This document shows, piece after piece, positions 55,839 through 64,000 of a DNA stretch of 64,000 nucleotides; the first letter of the stretch is position 1, and each line of letters opens with the position of its first letter. Position numbers and translations under genes: made by a program. This stretch comes from Eleusine coracana subsp. coracana (taxonomy: Eukaryota; Streptophyta; Magnoliopsida; Poales; Poaceae). The stretch is taken from contig CM064420.1 of assembly GCA_032690845.1 (NCBI GenBank), positions 62,050,707 through 62,114,706 on the forward strand, given 5' to 3'. The notes under the pieces are model-generated. The model was given only the letters and a program-made list of their open reading frames with translations, did not search any database and was not told the DNA's origin.

Positions 55839-57852
55839 AATCGAGCCATAGGCCACCGCCTGAGAAGAAGAACGTTGTGAAAAGGTACGAGGCATTCAGA
55901 TCCTATTCTAGTAACTGCGGCAGACACTAGTCTAACACAAGCATGCGCTCGCATACTGAATACTCTCTGGGAAGCCATTTTCAGGCACTCCAGGGCTTGT
56001 TTAGGGGAAAGTCCAGTGACAAGCTTCAAACGCGTACTTGCGCTCCTAGTAAGCAAAACGTCGGCAGAAAATGTTGCGCAGCCACGTGCGCTGCTCGCCG
56101 GCAACCACGCAAAGCAAAACTGCGGGCACAAACGGAGCTTTTTTTTCTTGACACCAGGACCAACGGGGCCCAAACGAGAAACATTCACCAATGAAATAGC
56201 TATTCCGTTTTACTCCTGCAGAACTGGCGTGAATTTGCCAAACTGACTTGCAGCATTAATCTAGCGAGTACGGGACTTCATTTCTTGGTTATCCTGAAGC
56301 ATCAGAGGGTAGCTTGGCCAGTTGGCCATGGCCGAAGTGAAACGGCGTAGGCGATACGTTCAGCACTGTTCGATCGCATCTGGAACGACAACATAATCAT
56401 CCTGGGATTTCAGCATGCGTCAATATCTTGTGAACAGCACGAGAGATCCAGGCAGCAGCCCCGTGCCCCCGTCCCCGTCCCGTCGGACACGCGTCGACTG
56501 TCCACTGGCGCCCCCCGCATGTTTTTTTTTTTTTTTTTTGACAATTACCCCCCGCATGTTTGGGGGGACACGGTGCCATACAATACAACCAGGGGATGTG
56601 GATCGGATCGGCTCGTCGATGCGGGTGGCGGGTGCCCGCCCGAGCCGACCGCCGGCGTCACGCTCACGGCTCAGGTCGCCAGCGCCAGCGCCAGACCGCA
56701 GGGAGGAGGGGCCCCGCGGGTGCCGTCCGATCAGCTCCCGCCGCACGTGTCCCTCGCGCGCGCGGGGGCCACACGGGGCTGTCGCCACATGGGATCCTGT
56801 CGAGCGGTCAAACGCCTGGTCAGCCAGTGGTCCCTTGGGACCGCCACGTCGGCCGAGGGGACGAGGGGATGAACAGATAGGGACGGCCCTCCTCCTCTCC
56901 TCCCCGTCGTCGCGCGTGGGGGGTGCACTGGTGCCCCACGAGCTGCGTCTTGACCTGCCTCCCAGATCCAGGTGTGGTCTGGTCGGTGGGTGGATTTTGC
57001 TTCGTTTTGGATCGTCGTCGCATTCGTGTGGTTGCTTTCCAACTACATTTTCAGTGCTGCCTTTTGACTGCAGCCATGCCCTGATAAAAATATCTGGTGC
57101 TAACTGCTAACCAAGCATGCCTCTCATGTGTTTTGTTTGGATCTTTTATAGCCACATTTCTTTCATAAAATTGTCGCTCGAATGATGGGCGAAAGTTGCA
57201 TGCAGGTCACTCCAGAATTAAAATTCAATCTCCAACGCCGTTATAAAAGGTTATAAAAGAATACAGTATAAGGTTTTCCTTGCAGGCACGGTTGGCAAGA
57301 TATTAAGAGAAGAAATATAGTTTGCTTATTCTTTTCATTGAAAAAGAATTAAATATATTTTCTACATGTTTTAAGTCTTTTTTTATCAGATGTTAATAAA
57401 CTATAAGCCATGGAAGTCTTGCCAAGTGCCACTATTTACTCTATGCAAATCAATCAAAATCTATATATGTTGTGTTATAAACATTTCATAGGTACAAGTC
57501 ATGTATGAAAGATCTAGAAGGTAATATTGTTATACCGCCAGTTTCTTGGTTAATAGTTAAAATAACTGTCCAATTAACATAAGGTATATGTCGGTTTCGT
57601 AAAACACAGCAACTAACAATAAAAGTATTACTAACAGTTCTTAACTGTGATTCTGATGCTAAACGCCTTGCATTTTACGAGTATCATAATGGCCAGAGTT
57701 TCACCTTTTAGAGAATAATTATTATTATTATACACGGTGTTTTTGCGAAACAAAAATCTGAATCACCACACTTTCCAGCTATATTATCAACATCGCCAAA
57801 TGTTATGCACATGCATAAAGGAAATAATAAGATATTTCTCACACTCTTTCTT

Positions 57853-57858
57853 TATAAA
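57853..57858 (+). promoter_or_regulatory. TATA box of the cupin gene
   Basis: TATAAA after CTTTCTT, about 250 bp before the ATG at 58105, leaving a CT-rich leader of about 220 nt. Confidence 0.5.
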
Positions 57859-58104
57859 ACGAGAATAGAAAGGGATTCCTCTTCCAGTCCGGGACAGGCC
57901 GAAGAAAGCCACCACTACCACGCTCAAGGCTCCAACTGCCCTTCGGGGCCTCCTCTCCTCCTCTCCACTACCAAGAATCCTCAACTCCTACCAAACTAAC
58001 GCAGCCCTCCATAACTGCTCCTTCTCTTCCTGCTCGGGAGCCCCATCTCCGAGCTACCATTCTCCGTCGATCTGCTCCAGTTAGTGTGCTAATAGCTCGC
58101 GCCC

Positions 58105-58547
58105 ATGGCCTCGAGCTCTAACCCAGACAACATGGACACCGACCCTCCCGGCGGCCTCTCCATCGTCGTCGAGCGCAATCCACCAGAGTCTCGCCTGCAA
58201 CAGCTCGGTGTCAAGTCCTGGCCCAAGTGAGTAGCGCCGATCGATCACTGCCGCCCGTGCTGTGTTCTCAGTTTTCCCTGGCTTTCATTTCATGACTACT
58301 ACCTCGGCTCTAATGGCTGCGGTGCTCCTCGTGCAGGTGGGGCTGCCCGACGGGGAAGTTCCCAGTGAAGTTCGACGCGAGGCAGACGTGCTACCTGCTC
58401 AAGGGCAAAGTGCGGGCGCACATCAAGGGCTCGTCCGAGACCGTGGAGTTTGGCGCCGGCGACCTCGTCGTCTTCCCCAAGGGGCTCAGCTGCACCTGGG
58501 ACGTCCTCGCCGCCGTCGACAAGTACTACAAGTTCGACTCGTCCTGA
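58105..58547 (+). CDS. Small single-domain cupin protein (DUF861/EutQ-like)
   Basis: Two exons, 58105-58226 and 58337-58547, give 110 residues. N-terminus MASSSNPDNMDTDPPGGLSI, then VVERNPPESRLQQLGVKSWP. The cupin barrel covers WGCPTGKFPVKFDARQTCYL, LKGKVRAHIKG, ETVEFGAGDLVVFPKGLSCT and WDVLAAVDKYYKFDSS. Glycine and proline turns match the RmlC-like cupin_3 motif. The usual histidine metal ligands of cupin motif 1 are not obvious, so binding chemistry is uncertain. No transit peptide is clear. Plant members of this type have no settled function. The intron lies within the lysine codon before the conserved WG. Confidence 0.88.
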
Positions 58548-60186
58548 CTCATCTTCTGCAGATCATGGGCCGTGATTTCGCTGATTATTCGTCCGATGCT
58601 TGATTTGGTGACCGGAAGGTCGATTTAATTTAGCTTAATTCTGCTGCTAATTTGCTTACGTAGCTTGTCCCTGTTTCTAGTTGTCTTCTCTGTTTGTGTG
58701 CGTGACTCTGTAAAAAAAGAAAGTTGGGGTGCAGGGTATCTAGCCCCTGTGTAGGTCAGTTGTTATTCATCAAGGAACTGAAAAAAAACCCGGTCAATGC
58801 AGGGGCTGTTCAAAGTAATCTTTGTTTATTCTTCCGAGCACAATCCACTTTGGATGCTTCTTTGACCAACGCCCTGCTTGGACTACGCTGTCTCTTTGTT
58901 TATTATTTTTTTATTTCTCTTTTATTGGGGGCCTTTTTCTCTGGACTAATTAACACTAGATCATTCGTAACAGTACATCATTTAGCATTGAGGCCACTGT
59001 GAGCATATGAATTCCATGGACAGAGTTCCTCCGAAACTGGAAGTTGCTAATTTTTAGCTGACTGAAAATTTAGGCAACTATCAACTTGAAGTTTAGACAA
59101 TTAGGTTTTTTTTAAAGGGAGGCAATTAGATTTAGATCCAACAGTTTATAATTATTATTAAAAAAATTAAAATACAAAATAACAAATCATCAACTGAAAA
59201 TTTTAAGTTGATTGAAAGGTAGAAAACAATGTAGGTGAAGCACGTGAAATACAGAAAGAGCGGCTGATAAGTTCATGCGCGTGTGAGTTTTTGTTTCAAT
59301 AGACCTTAACTAATAACTAGCCGGTCTTGGAAATACAACTACGGTGGTCTACGAAAATTGCTATTTTAGTACTAAATAATTAAAAATGGCCAAAAAAGGG
59401 TATTTAGACCTTTCATGGAGGTCCAATCCTCGTCACTATCACTACTATAGGTATAGTACGATTGTAAAAGTATCAACAAATGCTCGATACATATGGATAT
59501 AGATAACGTCAGCGTCTGATTTGCTAGTCAGTCATTATCCCCGGACAAAAATCTTGTGGTGGTTGCTTCCCAAGGTTTCCGCAGCTGGTTTCCGTAGCTC
59601 CTTGCCGTAGCTAGGTGGTTGGGATCGGAATTGATGATCGGTTACATGGTCCTTCATTGAACAGTCCATGGCTTTGGCTTGATGGCTCACTCTAGTTCTC
59701 CTGCTGTCTATGGGCTGGGTAGCAGTGGATAGTGGCGGTGCATCTATGGACCATGGAGCAGCTTGTGAATCGTGTGGTTCTGGTCGCTCACGGCCGGCCA
59801 TCCCGCATTGCATGGCTTCAGCATGAAGGTACAGCCACCGAAAGCGCGGTTGTAGCATGTGAGGGAAGGCGCTTTAGGTATTGATCACCTTTGACCAGTG
59901 CTGTGTGGCTATTCGTGTCTCTTGTCGTCGTCTGCCCTGCATTTGCTAGTGGTGCCACCACTCTTTTGACTCAAATGAATGAGCTGCATGTTGAAAGGCA
60001 CTATACCTACAATGAGACAGGGTGGTTGCGCAGAAATTAGGGGCACGAGTGCACGACAATCAGGGCATCCACGACAATTCTTTCAAACCAGTATAGAGTA
60101 GTTCCCATGTGTAGCCGACGATCATTGGCTGATCTCATGTGGCTCGCACTAGAAGAGGAGACCAGAACGGACAGAGCAAGAGCTGC
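58548..60186. other. Intergenic, no gene recognised
   Basis: The cupin 3' UTR covers the first few hundred bases. The rest is AT-rich, with short frames on both strands (for example 59535-59858 -) that show no domain. Confidence 0.5.
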
Positions 60187-60240
60187 TGGGGGATCGACGC
60201 AGTCGCAGGCCTCGACCCGAAGACGGATCTGGCCCGGTCC
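60187..60240 (+). pseudogene. LEA_2-like relic (about 18 residues)
   Basis: WGIDAVAGLDPKTDLARSGP resembles AITGVSGLDPATDL of G7 and G6. It is the same short conserved strand of the family, with nothing recognisable on either side. A remnant of a further cluster member just outside the right arm. Chance similarity is possible. Confidence 0.4.
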
Positions 60241-60445
60241 GGCCCATGCACGACGCTTGTTCAGCATAGAATATCATTATTTTTTTCCCTTTCAGACCCA
60301 ACCCGATTCCGAGTCCATCGTGAAGCCCCAACCTATGCGGTACCGAGCGATACCCAACAAGCCTATGCCTACATAACGAACGCCAACCATGGAAACCAAC
60401 ATCCCAATCCGGAGAAGAAGCGTCCACCACCACGATCGATCGATC

Positions 60446-61982
60446 ATGAGCGACGACGAATGCATGGGATGCTGTTGTCTGATGTGCGGCGTACTCGTAG
60501 TGGCGGCCATCATCGTCCTGCTCGAGACGATCCTCGTCCTGGACTCCAGGCACCCGCGTTACTACGCCGCGATCACCTCCGCGTCCGGCCTCGACTCGGC
60601 AACAAACCTCACGCTGCACCCGGATTTCTGTTGGATAAGTTAGCACTTTTAGTTTATATTAATTTAAAAATAAATCATAAGTATAATTAATAGATTGTAT
60701 AATAAATTAGACAAGTCTACGCAAAATCTAGACAGGTTTATTAAGACAAATAAAAATATAGCATCTACCATATTAGCAACATCCGTCATAAATAAATAGA
60801 CTACGAAAGCTAGTATGAAATACATGGTGTAAGATAAGAGTACGTATGTTTCCTTCTGCACTGGGTAGAGGAGGTGGTGACGACGTACAGCACCGTCACG
60901 TTGTTGACGACGGCGGGTGAGACCGACTCGACGACGAGGAAAACGAGCCGTAGCGATGAGCTTAATGAAGACGAGAAAGCGATCGAGCAGTCGCGTAGAA
61001 CGCTTCTCAAAAACCTTATTCGTCCTCTTCTGGTGCAGGATCGTAAAGGACGACGGTTCCGGAGACCTGCTCTCCCGTTCGTCGGTGCACGCCGATAATC
61101 GGGATGGAGAAGAATTGGCGACGCAACAACAACGAGAGGCAAAATCCTAGTCGATTGCGTGATTAGATTTGCGACGGTACCCGTACGTATTTATATGAAG
61201 GAACCGTTAGGATTGGGCGTTCCGCAACCGAATCGGTTACCATATTAATTTGTCGATTTCTATAATTAATTATATAAAATACGCAGCAAAAAGAAAGTAA
61301 AAAATGAAGCCACACCCCCGTAATGGAAGGGACATAATTTCGGCGGACCATTCATATAGGTGATGCGTGTGTTCTTCCTTGCTCCCATCCACACGCTTGC
61401 AAGAGATGGTAGAGCAACCAACCTTATAAGTTAGACTCTCTCCACCTCCACCAACAATATAAGACTAAACCTTTATACTCACACCACTCATGAATAGGTC
61501 TTTAAGATTTTTTAGAAATTATTATTATTATTAATAGACCAATCCCATATAACGTCAACAAGTTCAACCTCACCCTCTGTGTCGAGTCGCGCAACCTCAT
61601 GAAGCGCGCCTGCCTCAAGGTGGGCTCGGCGCTAGACGTGTCCTACGACGGCGTCCGGCTCGCCGGCACGCCCGCGCCGTACTTGTGCTCCGGCAAGGGC
61701 AAGTCAGCGCAGGTGGGGCCTGGCCTGGCGTGGGGCACGACGGTCCATGTGCTGGGGTCCGTGCTGGTCAGCCTCGCGGCGGACATGCGCGCCGGGACCG
61801 CGGCGTTTGACGTGATCGTCACGGTGCAGTCATTGACGGCCAAGGACGAGTACAGCGAGGGTCGCCAGAGGCAGCTGGTGCGGTGCCTCGCCAGGCGGGT
61901 CGGTGATGAAGGCGTACTGCGGGCGCCGTGCCATATGCACCACGTCGACGCGGCGGTGGTGGCGTCGCAGCAGGGGACCTGA
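60446..61982 (+). pseudogene. LEA_2-like membrane protein G9, split by the same solo LTR
   Basis: Inverted twin of G1. The family ATG at 60446 reads MSDDECMGCCCLMCGVLVVA; an upstream in-frame ATG exists at 60389. The TM span and YYAAITSASGLDSATNLTLH follow, then HPDF and the LTR (60629-61560). Coding resumes FNLTLCVESRNLMKRACLKV and runs to the stop at 61982. The part after the LTR is identical to G1 in predicted peptide; the N-terminal ~30 residues differ at about ten positions. Not functional as a single protein. Confidence 0.85.
60629..61560 (-). mobile_element. Solo LTR, 932 bp, inside pseudogene G9
   Basis: Reverse-orientation twin of 27392-28323, with equal length and TG...CA ends. Flanks ATTTC (60624-60628) and AGTTC (61561-61565) are the same imperfect 5-bp duplication as in G1. 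A shared insertion with a shared flank mutation shows that duplication followed insertion. Confidence 0.88.
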
Positions 61983-62239
61983 CGGTTTTCGACGACGTCG
62001 ATCGACCTTGTGGTTTAGTAGTTGGGCATGGTTTTTGTCGCCCAAATTTTCATCAATGATAGATTCTCAGTTTTTTTTTCTTTACCTAATTTTAGCACAG
62101 ATTAGATGCAATTTTTCATCATCATGTATAAATTCCTATGTCGAGGATTTTTTTTTTTTGTATAAATCTACTACGTACTGTAACCGGAATGGCTTCTATT
62201 GACCTAGAATTCAATTTTCGTTCGAGAAGATATAGCGAC

Positions 62240-62830
62240 GTATATTTAGGGCCGTTTTGGAACCGACCAATTCGTGCATAATCCACGTAATGATGGGCTG
62301 CATAATCAAAAGTGATGATGGGCTGGAAATTTAGTCGACACAAGCTAATATCCGGGCTGCGTTTCCCTCGACATCATCTCTATACGTGCGCGTGATGGGC
62401 TTTATACGGCCTGGAACTAGTGCTTTCGTCTAGCGGCCCAAGACTGCTTTTTATTCAGGCCGCGGGATGAACAACGAACGGCTCGCAGCGGCCTAGGGGG
62501 TGGTCGGTAAATGAAATACCGACCACCCCGGTCGGGAAACGAAATAGATGACCGTCCCTTCTGCCCCCTCGTTGACATGAACCGCGGGTGTCCGCGACCA
62601 ACGCCACCCGCCGGCGAGGAGGAGAACCGGGAGGCAGCAAGAGAAGCCAGAAAAAGAAGCGGCTGGTGGCCTCGGTGCTGTTCAGCGACGTCGTTCATCC
62701 CCCCGTCGCGTGTGATCGCTCTGGCTCGCCACGACGGAGGAGCTTCGTCGTCCGAAGCGCGGCGCTCCTAGCCACGCTGGCCTTCTCCGTTGGGCATCAA
62801 TCTGGACACCGTGATCAAGGTCAAGGAACG
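62240..62830 (-). repeat. Inverted copy of repeats L1/L2
   Basis: It matches L1 and L2 in reverse complement, including GGGTGGTCGGTAAATGAAAT and CACCCGCCGGCGAGGAGGAG. Its inner edge (GGAACCGACCAATTCGTGCA) matches L1, whereas its position in the arm corresponds to L2. Confidence 0.7.
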
Positions 62831-63570
62831 ACATGATCGGAGGTCGTGCTCGCGTCGCCATCGCCGCGCCGCCGCCAATGAAGGAGCCGATCGAGCCGAC
62901 AAAGGAGGCAGGCAGAGGAGGAGGACGTGGTTACATTCCATTCCATGGCGTTTCCTTTTCACTCCCTGTGCCGTGCGCATCGAGTAATTACGACTCTGTA
63001 ACGTATTACGGCGCCGCGATGACCTAGCTTTCTCCCATCTGTTCGTCGCTGTACGTATACCCGTAGAAATTTTGTGTTAAAATTATTAGTCTCGTGGCTG
63101 TCACCTCGCGTGACACAACGTTCCTGTCCCGTCTAACAACCACAGCAAGCTGCTAAATAAGAAAAGATCGTTTTAGCAGGTACAGCAAATTGGGAGCAGA
63201 GGCCAATCGCGAGGCAGTTGGGTGATGTCAGAGTTCAGATCATGCGTAAAATCGCTTTGTTAATTCAAAGTCAGAGATAGATCCAAGAGCGTCCGTGTCT
63301 CCAGTGCCTGGACACGGGCATAAATTACTCGGCGGTAGCTCTCTTGGGACAGCGGGAAAGTCCTCGTTTTTCCCTTGGGATGCAAAGGGGAACTTTGCTA
63401 GCGAGGACGCCACAAGTGGAAATAAGTTATCAGTGAGGATGCCGTGGACTTTGCGAGATTAATAATGCCGGTGATGAGTCCCTGGCTGCGTTGGATCTCC
63501 GCGAAGTCCATGACTCCGCATATTGCTTCTGTCGTATGGGGATCATTTGTTTTGAGATTTCCCCGGGAGT

Positions 63571-63855
63571 TGGGCCGCATGGTGGATGTGATGTTGCCTT
63601 CTCAGACCTTACAGCGTGAGCTGCTGATCGACCATATTAGCAAAAGTATAGATAAGCAGATCAGTTGAGACTATCGCTGTGGCCATGTTTTGTCCAAAAA
63701 CGTCAATAACCGAGGTGACTTTTACTCTCAATAGGGATTCGGATGCGTCTGAAATTTCTAAATGTCAAACCACATCCAAACTCATCACATGTAATAAGTT
63801 GACAATGGCATTCGCTTTTATTGACTTTTGGATTGAAATTCAAAAGATCTGTACC
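63571..63855. other. Spacer beyond the right arm
   Basis: AT-rich; no feature recognised apart from the possible coding end described next. Confidence 0.4.
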
Positions 63856-63999
63856 TTAAAGACAGTAATGAGGTGTTTGTACACAACAGGCAATAATAAG
63901 AGTATCAAGTTTGGATTCCGCCAGATTCAACAAAAGGAGGAACATAATAAGAGCATCAAGTAGCATAGAAGCTTCACTGGCAGGTGGGGCCTGCAAACT
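63856..63999 (-). CDS. Possible terminal exon of a gene at the window edge
   Basis: On -, an open frame enters from the window edge and stops at 63856. It reads SMLLDALIMFLLLNLAESKL then DTLIIACCVQTPHYCL. A CAG acceptor-like site lies at its start (TTTGCAG then GCC). No domain recognised. It may be chance. Confidence 0.2.
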   Translation of the reverse strand, partial: SLQAPPASEASMLLDALIMFLLLLNLAESKLDTLIIACCVQTPHYCL

Positions 64000-64000
64000 T

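Larger units (their letters stand above)
53506..57852. other. Downstream region of the SMAP1-like gene and intergenic
   Basis: 53506-55500 is T-rich and intron- or UTR-like, with no frame. Segments near 53930-54150 and 54510-54660 share words (AAATGTCAGTTTGGT, TAGAATTGGG.TGGCA), a degenerate ~600-bp duplication. 56400-57050 is GC-rich with overlapping frames on both strands and an 18-19 base T run at 56522; no domain seen. 57100-57852 is AT-rich. Confidence 0.5.
60340..63570. repeat. Right arm of large inverted repeat
   Basis: Reverse complement of about 25443-28590. The core 60533-62252 is nearly identical to the left arm, while the flanks differ at many sites. The 63000-63570 part matches 25450-26040 (for example GCCCGTGTCCAGGCACTGGA in one orientation). 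Inner limit near 60340, outer limit near 63570, where CTCCCGGGGAAATCTC replaces the left arm's CTTCCCCTGAATATCTC. Confidence 0.9.

Noticed and set aside
56415..57110. 231-codon + frame
   Set aside because: It translates through an 18-19 base T run as poly-Phe and is Arg/Pro-rich elsewhere; no domain.

Overview
This is nuclear DNA from a grass, most likely a panicoid/Andropogoneae species (sorghum, maize or relatives). Genes have short GT-AG introns, coding GC is high and intergenic DNA is AT-rich. Intergenic space is packed with grass elements: hAT and Stowaway MITEs, a CACTA element with GCCGTGTG subterminal repeats, a tRNA-derived SINE, and a Helitron whose 3' end fits the published maize consensus. 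From memory, a glutaredoxin next to TOC1/PRR1 and an R2R3-MYB resembles rice chromosome 2L; I could not check synteny.

Layout. 0-17 kb holds ordinary genes: tandem CPYS glutaredoxins (the first cut by the window edge), the clock gene TOC1/PRR1 (+) with an evening element upstream, the 64-residue snoRNP protein NOP10 (-, three small exons), and an R2R3-MYB (-). 17-23 kb is a gene-poor gap. 23-24.6 kb encodes a GPR107/Lung-7TM-like membrane protein.

25-43.5 kb is the accessory region. It is a cluster of at least nine related single-TM proteins that I read as a divergent NDR1/HIN1-like (LEA_2-like) family. G4, G5 and G8 are intact; the others carry frameshifts, a nonsense codon, no start, truncation or a solo LTR. 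Helitrons, hAT MITEs and a CACTA element that captured clathrin-assembly (ANTH) exons sit between them. The outermost member, broken by a 932-bp solo LTR, occurs twice: at 26970-28506 (-) and 60446-61982 (+). These copies lie in the arms of a ~3.1-kb inverted repeat that brackets ~32 kb. The central ~1.7 kb of the arms looks almost identical while the outer parts clearly diverge, which suggests gene conversion.

44-60 kb returns to conserved genes: a RING+VWA (WAV3-like) ubiquitin ligase (-), a small acidic SMAP1-like protein (+) and a small cupin (+). The genes do not form one pathway: redox, clock, snoRNP, transcription, endomembrane and ubiquitin functions flank a rapidly changing family.

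All exon limits, duplications and identities were read by eye; no alignment or database search was run.
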